DNA of 64,000 bases, from assembly GCF_900114615.1 (NCBI RefSeq), contig NZ_FOTS01000011.1, positions 62,001 to 126,000 of the forward strand. Reading direction: 5' to 3'. This document shows, one piece after another, positions 20,335-29,941 of the stretch (positions are counted from its first letter, which is position 1; each line of letters opens with the position of its first letter). This DNA is from Pelosinus propionicus DSM 13327 (GTDB lineage: Bacteria; Bacillota; Negativicutes; DSM-13327). A program made the position numbers and the translations under genes. The notes beneath the pieces were generated by a model, which made no database searches, was not told the DNA's origin, and saw only the letters and a list, made by a program, of their open reading frames with translations.

Positions 20335-21882
20335 TCATTTTTTACCAAACGCAGCAATATCCGTGAATTCCTGCTGCAGATTCCAGTATATACGGTTATA
20401 AATATCATATAGTTCCTGGTAACACTTAACTGCCGGCGCTCCCGGCTTATAGGTTTTTTCAACGGTTACAAAATCAGCCGTAGAAGATATATCTTTCAAA
20501 ATCCCCGCAGAAACGAAGCCTAATACTGCGGCACCAAAAGCTGCCCCTTCGTTTACATTTGGGACATTTATTTCCTGATTCAAGGTGTCAGCTAATATCT
20601 GCAGCCATAACTCCGACCTGATAAAGCTGCCGCTTACCCTAATTTCACGAGCTGGTCCCGTCACTTCCTGTAAGGCATGCAGGATACTGTTCATTCGATA
20701 ACATACCCCTTCCATGGTGGCGCGAATCATGTGTCGTTTATCATGCTGCAGGGTAAGACCGAACAATACACCTCTGGCGTCCGCATTCCAGTTTGGAGCT
20801 CGCTCGCCGGTAAAAAAGGGAAGCATAATGAGCCCCTCTGAGCCCGGCGCTATTTTTTTTGCATAGCTAGACATCAAGTCATAGGAATCAATGCCAAGTT
20901 TTTCTGCCACGCTTTGTTCTGCCTCATTAAAATGATCCCGCATCCAGCGCAGCGCAAGTCCACCATTATTAATGGCTCCGCCAGCAACCCATACGTTATC
21001 CGTAAGATTGTAACACCAAGTCCGTCCTTTTTCATCTGTACACGGTTTATCTGTCAGCATACGTACTGCACCGCTTGTGCCAATGGTGGCACTCATATCC
21101 CCAGGCCTTACCGCTCCGATCCCTACATTTACCAATACACCGTCACCAGCACCAATCACGACAGGAATACCCGCCTGCAAACCCGTGCGACGAGCCATCT
21201 CACCTCTTAAGGGCTGACTATACGTTGTTGACACAACATTCGGCAGCGTCTCTTCTGAAATAGACAGATAAGATAGCAATTCCCGATCCCATTCCAAACT
21301 CAATAGATTATACAAACCGGAACCGCTGGCAACCGAACGGTCTACCACCCATTGTCCAGTCAATACTCGAAAGGCATAATCCTTGATAGAACCAAAGTAA
21401 GAAGAACGCTTGAATATCTCGGGACGCTCCTTGCGAAGCCAAGCAATCTTAGCCATGGGATACATAGGGTGGAGTGGACATCCTGTACGGCGGTATATGG
21501 ACAGGAAATCAGGATATAATTTTTTCATCTCTCGCACAATGTCCTGGCTGCGAGTATCTGCCCAAGTCATTAGCGTTGTAGTCGGCTCTCCCTCTTTATC
21601 ATAGGCAAGGAAACTATGAAATACAGAACTGATAGAAACTCCTTCCGCCTTACGTCCAGATTGGGTTAACGAGGTTACTACATCACTGATAACATTTTCC
21701 ATTGCACCAATGATTTCCTTAGAATCTTGCTCAGCCCAGCCGGAATGAGGCGTAAACAGCGGATATTCCTGAGAAGCAGCACAAAGAGACTGCCCGTCTG
21801 CTTGATACGCTACGGCTCTTACTCCTGTCGTCCCTATATCAATACCAATCCATACAGAAGGTTTCATCTTCATCATCCTCAC
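20335..21882 (-). CDS. FGGY-family carbohydrate kinase, gluconokinase-like (second copy)
   Basis: A 515-aa sugar kinase. The N-terminal phosphate loop is GIDIGTTGVRAVAY, a catalytic aspartate lies in GAGDGVLVNVG, the adenosine loop in TIGTSGAVR, and a C-terminal GSFIRSELWLQI segment is conserved. It is most like gluconate/xylulose kinases. It starts at the ATG at 21882 near a GTGAGGATG site. It pairs with the dehydrogenase gene downstream, as another FGGY kinase does earlier in the operon. The substrate is inferred to be an aldonic or keto-aldonic acid imported by GntP. Confidence 0.88.
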   Translation of the reverse strand: MRMMKMKPSVWIGIDIGTTGVRAVAYQADGQSLCAASQEYPLFTPHSGWAEQDSKEIIGAMENVISDVVTSLTQSGRKAEGVSISSVFHSFLAYDKEGEPTTTLMTWADTRSQDIVREMKKLYPDFLSIYRRTGCPLHPMYPMAKIAWLRKERPEIFKRSSYFGSIKDYAFRVLTGQWVVDRSVASGSGLYNLLSLEWDRELLSYLSISEETLPNVVSTTYSQPLRGEMARRTGLQAGIPVVIGAGDGVLVNVGIGAVRPGDMSATIGTSGAVRMLTDKPCTDEKGRTWCYNLTDNVWVAGGAINNGGLALRWMRDHFNEAEQSVAEKLGIDSYDLMSSYAKKIAPGSEGLIMLPFFTGERAPNWNADARGVLFGLTLQHDKRHMIRATMEGVCYRMNSILHALQEVTGPAREIRVSGSFIRSELWLQILADTLNQEINVPNVNEGAAFGAAVLGFVSAGILKDISSTADFVTVEKTYKPGAPAVKCYQELYDIYNRIYWNLQQEFTDIAAFGKK

Positions 21883-22041
21883 TTCTTAGTACCTCATCTG
21901 CATTAAAAGCCTTGTTGCTTTACCAGGCTCTTTCCGCCATGCATCATTGTCATGCTTTTCAGACCTCGATCTGAACACTCCTCTGCTTTGCATGTAAAAA
22001 TTTTTCGCTAAATTATCTATAATTTTAACGCAAATGAATTA

Positions 22042-22854
22042 CTATTCTTCTTTAAAAACAATTTTTTGTATTGCATATCCTACGCCGCATTCTTCATTTG
22101 TTTTCGTTATTTCATCAGCACACTGTTTTAGCTCCTCGCATGCATTACCCATAGCAATTCCAATACCTGCTTCTCGAATCATAGAAATATCGCTGCCTTC
22201 ATTTCCAACTGCCATCACATTTTCCATAGGAATTCCCAAATCTCGACAAATTGTTTTCAAAGCAGCCCCTTTGCTGACAGTCGGCTCTACAATTTCTAAA
22301 CCATGATCGGTATCCCGAATGACAGCAAAATCATCTGACCACATTTTCAAAATTTGCTGCGCTTTTTGAATCCGTTCAGCGTCATCAAATACTGCAATGC
22401 GTAGAGGCGCATTCTCCAATGTCCTTAATTTCTTTGGACCTAAGGCCGTATAAGGCACCCCAAAAATTTGAGAATAATTGACCGTTTCTTCGGTAGGTTC
22501 CTGAACAATAAGCTGATTTTCTAAATATATTTTGACATAATAATTTTCTTCTTCAAAAAAGCGAACCATTTCTCTAAATTTCAGCAAATTCATCGGTCTT
22601 CTTAGCCAGATTCTTTCTTCTCTTTCATCTGTTACATAGGAACCACTCAAAGAAATCAGCGGCGCATTTAACTGCAATTGGCGGGCATAAGGCAGCATAG
22701 AACAAAAAGGTCTTGCCGATGCCAGTGTAACAATGATCCCTTTCTCTTTGGCTTTGGCAATCATTTCAACAGCCTGATCGGGAATTTTTTTCTTTTCATC
22801 CAATAACGTTCCATCCAGATCAAGAGCAATCAGTCGAATAGGAGGATACATCAT
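22042..22854 (-). CDS. Cof-type HAD-superfamily phosphatase
   Basis: A 270-aa haloacid dehalogenase-type phosphatase. The nucleophile motif is DLDGTLLDE at the N-terminus and motif IV is GNEGSDISMI near residue 218; the C2 cap lies between, as in Cof/YidA proteins that dephosphorylate sugar phosphates. It lies inside the sugar-acid operon between the two kinase-dehydrogenase pairs, so it may remove phosphate from a pathway intermediate or clear a dead-end product. The start is ATG 22854 after AGAGGTAG. Confidence 0.9.
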   Translation of the reverse strand: MMYPPIRLIALDLDGTLLDEKKKIPDQAVEMIAKAKEKGIIVTLASARPFCSMLPYARQLQLNAPLISLSGSYVTDEREERIWLRRPMNLLKFREMVRFFEEENYYVKIYLENQLIVQEPTEETVNYSQIFGVPYTALGPKKLRTLENAPLRIAVFDDAERIQKAQQILKMWSDDFAVIRDTDHGLEIVEPTVSKGAALKTICRDLGIPMENVMAVGNEGSDISMIREAGIGIAMGNACEELKQCADEITKTNEECGVGYAIQKIVFKEE

Positions 22855-22878
22855 AAAGCTACCTCTTTTACAAATAAA

Positions 22879-23910
22879 TTAATTAACAATCCAACTAGAA
22901 GTATCTTTGCTATCTAAAACACGTTTCAATTCACGCAATAATAAATAGGGTGTCTGCGCAAATGTATCGTTCGTCGCACCAGCTAAATGAGGAGTTAGAG
23001 TAACATTATCCATAGTTAACAGAGGATGCTCTTTCTCTATCGGTTCTGTCCAAAAAACATCTAAAGCAGCTCCGCCAATTTGCTTAGTTTCTAAGGCTTT
23101 TATTAGTGCCTTCTCATCAATCAGACCTGCTCGTGCAGTATTAATCAAATACGCCGTGGGTTTCATCCATGAAAACGCCTCTTTGCCAATCAATCCTGCC
23201 GTATCTTTACTAAGTCGTGCATGAATGCTAATGAAATCAGATTGTCTGCACAGTTCTTCCAGTGAAACCAATTGCACTCCCGACCCTTGAACTGCTTCCG
23301 CCTTGATATATGGATCATATGCCAGAACGCGAACATTAAAGTTTGCTAATTTGTGGGCAACCAAACGTCCTATATACCCCAAGCCTACCAAACCAATTGT
23401 TTTTTCACGCACATCACCCATAAATCCAGAATTAGCATATTTCTTTTTCCAGTCTCCCTGCATCAATGCAGCATGACCCCTTGCCACATTGCGCAGCTCT
23501 GCCAGCAGCAGTGCAATCGTAAAATCGGATACGGCCTCTGCATTGCGTCCCATGGTTTTCATTACTTTAGCACCTTTAGCCGTTGCAGCATTGACATCTG
23601 CATTTTCTGTTCCAGCACGACACACTCCAATATAAGATGCACTGCTTTGCTCAATCAGTTCTTTATTTAACGGAGTATGATGAGTAATAATCACATCGGC
23701 ATCCTTGCCTGCTTCAATCAATTCTGCTGGAGGCTTACCGGCACTAGGACCAAATTTTTCAACCTGGCTGCGTAAGAACCAAAATTCTTCTTCACTCTCC
23801 GGTTTCCAATCTACCCCTTTTACAATTGCTTCATCTCCGAAGACATCATGTACTGCCTTTGCCAGCGTATCCGCTGTCAGCATCGGATCTCCTACCACTA
23901 AAAATTTCAT
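22879..23910 (-). CDS. D-isomer-specific 2-hydroxyacid dehydrogenase (first copy)
   Basis: A 343-aa dehydrogenase of the phosphoglycerate dehydrogenase-like group. The NAD motif is GLVGLGYIGRLV, the catalytic Arg is in NTARAGLIDE, and the His in TPHLAGAT. It lies three bases after the FGGY kinase stop with its own AAGGAGGAG site, so the two are co-translated. Its N-terminal half differs from the second copy in the operon, so this is not a recent duplication. A kinase next to such a dehydrogenase recalls the B. subtilis yoaC-yoaD pair. Substrate unknown. Confidence 0.88.
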   Translation of the reverse strand: MKFLVVGDPMLTADTLAKAVHDVFGDEAIVKGVDWKPESEEEFWFLRSQVEKFGPSAGKPPAELIEAGKDADVIITHHTPLNKELIEQSSASYIGVCRAGTENADVNAATAKGAKVMKTMGRNAEAVSDFTIALLLAELRNVARGHAALMQGDWKKKYANSGFMGDVREKTIGLVGLGYIGRLVAHKLANFNVRVLAYDPYIKAEAVQGSGVQLVSLEELCRQSDFISIHARLSKDTAGLIGKEAFSWMKPTAYLINTARAGLIDEKALIKALETKQIGGAALDVFWTEPIEKEHPLLTMDNVTLTPHLAGATNDTFAQTPYLLLRELKRVLDSKDTSSWIVN

Positions 23911-23913
23911 TTA

Positions 23914-25428
23914 TTACTCCTCCTTCTTAATTAGCGCATCGATTTTATGATGTATTTCTTGAAGCGCAGGATAAATGTTTTGATATACATTTTCAAACAT
24001 AGCACGATATGCTTTATGCCTTACTGGATCTGGAAGATACACTGTATCATCGCGTCTCGTCTGCCGCACAGCATCTTCAGGGTCTTTATATATTCCTGCA
24101 CCAAGTCCCGCCAGCATCGCTGCACCAAGTGTAACAGCCTCCGGAACATTTAAACAAACTACAGGTTTCCCTAAGATATTTGCTTTAATCTGCATCCAAA
24201 AAGGTGACTTTGTTGCTCCCCCTACTACATTCACAGTCTCAATCTCACGCCCTACAATCTTTTGTATTCCTTCTACAATTGTTGTAGATTCATAGCAGAG
24301 TCCTTCTATGATCGCTCTTGCCAAATCACCTCTTGTATGAGAAGTAGTCAATCCAATGAATGCTCCTTTGGATAAAGGATCAGCGCCAGGTGCATATTTC
24401 CCGCGAAAATGAGGCATTAATAGCGCTCCCTTAGCCCCCATTGGAGACTTTTCAGCCTCTTCAAGTAAGGTAGTCAAATCCTCCTTAGTCATTTCGGTAC
24501 GAAACCAATCTAAGATTACACCTGACGAAATCACTTGCCCTGCGATATAGTACTTATCATCCACAACATAATTTACACAAGTAAAGTTCGTATCAATGTG
24601 TTTAATATCATTGGTCGGTTCATCAACGACCATTAGAATCTGTTCACTTGTTCCTATAGCACTCAGCACTTGGCCGCTTTGCGTCAAACCACAAGCAAAG
24701 GCACCACATACATAGTCCATTCCACCAGCAAAAACAGGAGTTCCCGCTTCAATACCTGTTAATCCAGCTGAATGGCTTGTTACAGTTCCCGCCAATTCTC
24801 CCGATCGTTTTATGGTGGAGCATATTTCTTGAGGAATTTGTGCGTGATTCAAAATCTTTTCAGACCAGCAGCGCTCTTTTAGATCAACTGCCATTGTCCG
24901 ACAAGCGATCGATAAATCCACTACCGCCTCGCCGGTAAGCCGATACACAATGTAATCCTGCATAGAAACCCACCGCTTAACACCTTTAAACAACTCGGGC
25001 TTTTGCTTTCGAATCCATTGAATTTTGGTAATACCCGCCATCGGATTCGGTACAAAACCACTAATACTGAATACTTCTTCACTGCCAAAATCCTCGCGCC
25101 AGTCGGCAGCAATTCCTTCCGTTCGAGTATCAAACCATGCAATGGAACGATGAATCCATTCGTCGTTCTCATTCAGAAGAACACCAGCAGCTCCCATACT
25201 AGCCACTGCGATGCCATCAATCTTTTCTCCACCCAATTGTCTGGTAATATCTCGTAATATATCTTGTACTGCATCCCAAATTTGCCCAGGATCAAATTCA
25301 GCCCAATTATTTTCTAAATAGTGAGTCACAGTTGGACGACTAGCCACTGCTTTAAACATGCCATCTTCTGTATAGGCGGCAGCTTTACAATTCGTAGTTC
25401 CTATGTCGATGCCGATTAAACAAGCCAA
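23914..25428 (-). CDS. FGGY-family carbohydrate kinase (first copy, TTG start)
   Basis: A 504-aa sugar kinase with GIDIGTTNCKAAAY at the N-terminus, catalytic-type Asp in GGMDYVCGAFACG, nucleotide loop AIGTSEQI and the C-terminal NVVGGATKSPFWMQI segment. The start is TTG at 25428, five to six bases after AGGAGGGG. It couples tightly to the dehydrogenase gene that follows. Similarity to gluconokinase or xylulokinase is general; the neighbours point to sugar acids. Confidence 0.88.
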   Translation of the reverse strand: MACLIGIDIGTTNCKAAAYTEDGMFKAVASRPTVTHYLENNWAEFDPGQIWDAVQDILRDITRQLGGEKIDGIAVASMGAAGVLLNENDEWIHRSIAWFDTRTEGIAADWREDFGSEEVFSISGFVPNPMAGITKIQWIRKQKPELFKGVKRWVSMQDYIVYRLTGEAVVDLSIACRTMAVDLKERCWSEKILNHAQIPQEICSTIKRSGELAGTVTSHSAGLTGIEAGTPVFAGGMDYVCGAFACGLTQSGQVLSAIGTSEQILMVVDEPTNDIKHIDTNFTCVNYVVDDKYYIAGQVISSGVILDWFRTEMTKEDLTTLLEEAEKSPMGAKGALLMPHFRGKYAPGADPLSKGAFIGLTTSHTRGDLARAIIEGLCYESTTIVEGIQKIVGREIETVNVVGGATKSPFWMQIKANILGKPVVCLNVPEAVTLGAAMLAGLGAGIYKDPEDAVRQTRRDDTVYLPDPVRHKAYRAMFENVYQNIYPALQEIHHKIDALIKKEE

Positions 25429-25530
25429 TTCCTTCCCCTCCTGCTTCTATTCATTTGTACATAGGTCGAAGTAAATGTTTATGAAATCATAAGAACAAAA
25501 AGATTTATTCCAGCTTCTTTGGACACGCTG

Positions 25531-26625
25531 TTATTTTATAACTACGATCTCCGAATGTTCATTGAGCTCATCCTTTAATTCATCCAGAAATGGAGCCACC
25601 GACACACGCAGTCCTGCCCTTTTGGTAACCAGATCCATCCCTTGGCCTATTTCATCCAACGACACCAAATGAGTCAAAATTTTCTTAGCTGATACCTTAC
25701 CGCTACGAATCAACTCTAGGGCTAATGCATTATGCCGAGGTGCTGAAGAAAATGCACCATAAATAGCAATTTGCCGATAATGCACATAATTAGCATCGAT
25801 TGTAATCTCAGGCTGATCTTTAGGCAATCCTGCAAACAGACAAACTTTACCCATTTTACTAGCCATATTAATACCTAAAACTTGAGCTTCTGGTGTACCT
25901 GCCGTTACAATCACTACATTTGCTCCCAATCCACCCGTCAGCTCCATTACAGCTTTCGCTCCATCTTGGACACTAAGGTCAATATATCCATCGAAACCGA
26001 ATGATTTTGCTTCCTCCAAACGTCTAGAGCTCCGGTTAATCAAGAAGACCTTGCCTGCTCCTCTTGCTCTAGCCGCCTCAGCATGCATAATGCCGATTGG
26101 CCCTGCTCCGATCACTGCCACTGAATCACCTAAACCAATATTCATTACTTCTTGTGCATTCAGTACGCAAGCCAGAGGCTCCGCAAGAGATGCTTCCAAA
26201 TAGGTAACCTCATTGGGAATACGATTCATATTACCAACCCGGACACCGCCAGCTGGAACAAGTACATATTCAGCAAAGCCCCCATTATAGTGATGAGCTA
26301 TGGTTTTACGGGTATAACACATATTCTGCCAGCCAGAAGAGCAATAAGAGCACGTTCCGCACCCTATACCCGGTGCAACGATAACCCGATCACCTACCGA
26401 ATATGCAGTAACATCGGATGCTACTTCTACAATTTCTCCTGCTATTTCGTGTCCTAAAACAATCGGTGGCTTAATCGCCGCATGGCCATGACGAAAGGTT
26501 CTTAAATCCCCACCGCAAATTGCACAAGCCTTTACTTTAATCAAAACAGTTCCTGGCTGAACCTGAGGTGTTTCAATCTCCTCAACTGTCATTTTTCCAA
26601 TGCCTTGATATATCGCTGCTTTCAT
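25531..26625 (-). CDS. Zinc-dependent medium-chain dehydrogenase (sorbitol/threonine dehydrogenase-like)
   Basis: A 364-aa MDR-family dehydrogenase. Catalytic zinc ligands are in CAICGGDL and GHEIAGEI; the structural zinc is held by four Cys in GCGTCSYCSSGWQNMC. The Rossmann motif is AVIGAGPIGIMHAEAARARGA. It would oxidise a secondary hydroxyl of a polyol or sugar acid (compare L-idonate 5-dehydrogenase IdnD). It is second in the operon, after gntP, and the gap between them contains two copies of the palindrome TGGACGTCCA. Confidence 0.9.
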   Translation of the reverse strand: MKAAIYQGIGKMTVEEIETPQVQPGTVLIKVKACAICGGDLRTFRHGHAAIKPPIVLGHEIAGEIVEVASDVTAYSVGDRVIVAPGIGCGTCSYCSSGWQNMCYTRKTIAHHYNGGFAEYVLVPAGGVRVGNMNRIPNEVTYLEASLAEPLACVLNAQEVMNIGLGDSVAVIGAGPIGIMHAEAARARGAGKVFLINRSSRRLEEAKSFGFDGYIDLSVQDGAKAVMELTGGLGANVVIVTAGTPEAQVLGINMASKMGKVCLFAGLPKDQPEITIDANYVHYRQIAIYGAFSSAPRHNALALELIRSGKVSAKKILTHLVSLDEIGQGMDLVTKRAGLRVSVAPFLDELKDELNEHSEIVVIK

Positions 26626-26729
26626 ACTACTTCCTCCTTTGTCTTATAAGAATAATCAACAGTTGCTAAAATCGAACCGAAATTACTCTTTTATGCACAT
26701 TTAATAATAATTGAATCTATTTCTATAGT

Positions 26730-26768
26730 TGGACGTCCAGCTGTAGTTAATGTACACCTGGACGTCCA
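26730..26768. repeat. Paired TGGACGTCCA palindromes between gntP and the dehydrogenase
   Basis: The 10-bp perfect palindrome TGGACGTCCA occurs at 26730-26739 and 26759-26768, 29 bases centre to centre. The pair can also fold into one long hairpin, but no T-run follows on the minus strand. It is either an operator pair or an intra-operon hairpin that adjusts expression after gntP. Confidence 0.6.
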
Positions 26769-26782
26769 TACACCTTTATGTT

Positions 26783-28117
26783 CTATGAGACTACCTTAGA
26801 TAGAAGCAATATAAATCCCAATGAAGATACTGAAAGAATCGTCTCCAAAACGGTCCACGTTTTTAATGTTTCAGTAACGGACATACCGAAATATTCCTTT
26901 ACAATCCAAAACCCGGCATCATTCACATGAGAAAGAACCAGCGCTCCCGATCCCACAGCCAGCACGATAATTTCTTTGGATACTCCTGTGGAATTTGCAA
27001 CAAGAGGTGCTACGATGCCAGCTGCAGTCATCATCGAAACGGTAGAAGAACCCGTAGCGATACGAATCATAGCTGCAATCGTCCACGCTAACATAATCGG
27101 GCTTAACCCCATCGTGGAAGCCATCTTAGCGATTTCATTACCAATACCACTATCTAATAATACTTTATTAAATGCGCCGCCACCGCCGATAACCATTAAA
27201 ATACTGGCCATAGCTGGCAGCGATTGATCGCAGAATCTACCAATTTGGGTCAAGTTAAAATTACGATTAAAGCCAAAGCTATAAAAAGCAAACAATAATG
27301 CAATTAAGAGGGCCATAAATGGGCTGCCGATGAATTTCAAAATCGCAAACATCTGAGACGTACGATCCATTGTCAAATCAGCAATTGTTGCAAACAGCAT
27401 TAATATAACAGGCAATAATATCGTAAAAACTGTAATGCCGAATCCCGGCATTTCATGATCCTCCCGACCTGCTTTAATCTGGTCAGCAAAACCTTCAGGT
27501 ACCCCAACCACTCGCATGCGTTTTGAAATAAAACTGGCAAATAAGGGACCAGCAAGAGCTGCCGCAGGCAGACCAACAATAAGACTATATAATATTGTTT
27601 TACCTACATCAGCTTTAAATATATCTACAGCTGCCATCGCTGCAGGGTGAGGGGGAACCAAACCATGAACGATGGACAGCCCCGCAACTAAAGGAAGGCC
27701 CACTTTCAGCAAAGAAATTCCTGTTTCCTTTGCAATCGTAAATACAAGAGGAATTAAAAGTACAACACCGACCTGAAAAAAAACAGGAATTCCAACAATA
27801 AAAGCAACAATCATCATTGCCCAGTGAACTTTTTTCAATCCAAACAAATTAATTAAGGTTTTGGCAATTCGCTCTGCTCCACCAGATTCTTCTAGCATTT
27901 TTCCTAACATAGTGCCAAGTCCTAAAACAATTGCAATAAAACCAAGGGTATTGCCTAATCCTGCTTGAATGGAGGCAAGGACTTTATCAAAAGGCATCCC
28001 CGCTGCCACTCCTAAGAATACCGACACAATCATTAAGGTTACAAAAGGATTAATTTTAAAATAAGTAATCATAACCAAGAGCAAAAGAACAGCTGCAATA
28101 GCAACTCCGATTAACAT
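26783..28117 (-). CDS. gntP: GntP-family gluconate/sugar-acid:H+ symporter
   Basis: A 444-aa inner membrane permease with about 12 helices. Family features include the Gly-rich GLVPPHPAAMAAVDIF segment and the C-terminal GSGALVLSHVNDAGFWIVKEYFGMS. Members carry gluconate, idonate, fructuronate or related acids with protons. It is the first gene of the minus-strand catabolic operon and faces the rpiR regulator gene. The exact substrate is not given by sequence, so the name refers to the family. Confidence 0.92.
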   Translation of the reverse strand: MLIGVAIAAVLLLLVMITYFKINPFVTLMIVSVFLGVAAGMPFDKVLASIQAGLGNTLGFIAIVLGLGTMLGKMLEESGGAERIAKTLINLFGLKKVHWAMMIVAFIVGIPVFFQVGVVLLIPLVFTIAKETGISLLKVGLPLVAGLSIVHGLVPPHPAAMAAVDIFKADVGKTILYSLIVGLPAAALAGPLFASFISKRMRVVGVPEGFADQIKAGREDHEMPGFGITVFTILLPVILMLFATIADLTMDRTSQMFAILKFIGSPFMALLIALLFAFYSFGFNRNFNLTQIGRFCDQSLPAMASILMVIGGGGAFNKVLLDSGIGNEIAKMASTMGLSPIMLAWTIAAMIRIATGSSTVSMMTAAGIVAPLVANSTGVSKEIIVLAVGSGALVLSHVNDAGFWIVKEYFGMSVTETLKTWTVLETILSVSSLGFILLLSKVVS

Positions 28118-28906
28118 TAATATTCCTCCTCTTTTATCCTAGATTTCTTCCCCGCGTGGGACTAACCTCATCCTTGTTGTCCTAAACAAAGAAAATTCTG
28201 TTATTTAACGCCTTTCCACCACCTTTCGTTCTCTCTTCCCCTCACTTTGAAAACAAGATCAATTTATGCCTATCTACGAAAACAGCGAATCAGACTTATT
28301 TAATTAGTTTTCGCAAATTATTTTCAATGTTCGTTGTATTTTCAAAATTATTTTCATATGTATTATATATTTTATAAAAAATAAAATCAACCACTTTAAA
28401 TCAAATTTTCAATATTTTTATATAATTCATAATTATTTTCATTTTATTTTCCAGTTTTATCATGTTGAAGTTTTAGCTGTATTGATGAATGCAAAACCTT
28501 TCTATGATTAGCCTTTTTCTTAAGGAATTCTTTTTCTAACAATGTTTTTTAACTATCATCATTCATATTTATGTATATTTCTTTAATTTTATTTCTATTC
28601 TGTAAAATTATTTTCATTTCAAGTTTCATATGTATAATCTAAAAAATCTCCTCCTTTACTGTTTTGTACTTTTAGCAATCTTTGAAATCAATTGTTTTTT
28701 TCATAATCCATTATGTTTTTTGATATTATTTTCTTTTTCTCTTAAAGAATTCTTGTTATTCTTCCCTGTCATTTGTTATACTTACATTGTCAATGGTCGT
28801 TCTTACATTTTATGTATTTACCTCTTTTACAAAAAAATTCCGGTTGGAAAAGTCTTGATTGATATAGTATTTCTGTACAAAGTACGAGTTCATAAGGAGA
28901 ATAAAT
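28118..28906. promoter_or_regulatory. Divergent control region between gntP and the RpiR regulator
   Basis: About 790 bases of very AT-rich DNA without a credible gene. It has four near-identical copies of AATTATTTTCA, all on the plus strand, at 28315-28326, 28345-28356, 28430-28441 and 28605-28616 (three are AAATTATTTTCA; the third begins TA). The first two are 30 bases apart, about three helical turns. They are candidate operators of the RpiR protein encoded next door. Strong promoter boxes could not be chosen amid the AT-rich background. Confidence 0.55.
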
Positions 28907-29773
28907 ATGACGATACGAGAACCTAAACCCAATGTGTGCTTAGCACTCATACATAATATGTTTCAATCATTAACGAAAACAGAGCGCAAACTAGCAGAAT
29001 ATATCATTTCTAATCCATCAGAAGTCATTCATATGACAATCACCGAATTAGCTGAAATTACAGGGAGCGCTGAAGCTACGATTTCACGCTTTTGCAAAAA
29101 CAAGTTAGGATTTCCAGGTTTTCAAAGTCTTAAAATAGCCTTAGCAAGCGACTTATACGAACCCTTTGAATCGGTGTACAATGAAGTCAATGCAGATGAT
29201 CCCATCGACGAAGTCGCCAGTAAAGTCTTTCAAAATATTAACGAAGCATTACACGACACCTTAAAAATTATTCATGCTGAATCTATGTCTAATGCAATCA
29301 CTGCTATTTTAGCCGCTCGCCGTATTGACGTCTATGGCACAGGTGGGTCCGCACCGATTGCTGCTGATGTAGAACATCGCTTTTCACGTTTTGGTATTTC
29401 TGTCAGAGCTTATGCAGACCAAGATATGCAAGCAATTTCCGCCTCACTCTTGCATCCCGGCGATGTCGTAATGGCCATATCTCACACTGGTTCTAATCAA
29501 AGTGTTCTAGAATCTGTAAAAATCGCAAAAGAAAACGGCGCAACAATAATCGGTATCACAAGCCATATTCGATCTCCTCTTAGCCAAATATCAAATATTA
29601 CGTTAAACGGTATGGCAAAAGAAGTGAATTATCGATCCGAGGCAATGTCCTCACGTTTAATTCATTTAGCAATTATTGATGTGCTTTATGTTGGAGCCAT
29701 GTTAAGACAACCCGATCGAATTACACAAAATATGCAAAAGATTCGTCAATCCATTGCTAAAACTCGCTTATGA
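28907..29773 (+). CDS. RpiR/MurR-family transcriptional regulator
   Basis: A 288-aa sugar-phosphate-responsive regulator: N-terminal HTH_6 domain (about 10-85, with TITELAEITGSAEATISRFCKNKLG) and a C-terminal SIS domain (about 125-260, with GTGGSAPIAADVEHRFSRFG and SHTGSNQSVLE). It starts at ATG 28907 behind AAGGAG. It is divergent from the gntP operon, which it most likely controls in response to a phosphorylated sugar acid. A bidirectional terminator follows. Confidence 0.93.
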   Translation: MTIREPKPNVCLALIHNMFQSLTKTERKLAEYIISNPSEVIHMTITELAEITGSAEATISRFCKNKLGFPGFQSLKIALASDLYEPFESVYNEVNADDPIDEVASKVFQNINEALHDTLKIIHAESMSNAITAILAARRIDVYGTGGSAPIAADVEHRFSRFGISVRAYADQDMQAISASLLHPGDVVMAISHTGSNQSVLESVKIAKENGATIIGITSHIRSPLSQISNITLNGMAKEVNYRSEAMSSRLIHLAIIDVLYVGAMLRQPDRITQNMQKIRQSIAKTRL

Positions 29774-29820
29774 AATAAGTGCGGGTATGTCCTTTAAAAC
29801 GTATAAGTCTAAATAAAAAA

Positions 29821-29856
29821 ATGAACCACAAAGATACCTTTGTGGTTCATTTTTTT
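29821..29856. terminator. Bidirectional terminator between rpiR and glyA
   Basis: A perfect 13-bp stem, ATGAACCACAAAG - ATAC - CTTTGTGGTTCAT, with a run of Ts on the plus side and As on the other. Its core GAACCACAAAG recurs in the hairpin at 42504-42557. Confidence 0.92.
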
Positions 29857-29941
29857 AGCAATATTATATAATTGATTAAATGGTTTGTATTATTTTCAAA
29901 ATCGAAAATACCCCTGCAAAGCTTTCCCCCAGTTGTCCATT

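Noticed and set aside
28630-28926. Plus-strand open frame of 98 codons upstream of rpiR
   Set aside because: Composition is dominated by F, L, I and Y from AT-rich DNA, there is no good ribosome binding site, and it overlaps the start of rpiR. It covers the candidate operator region and is not a credible gene.
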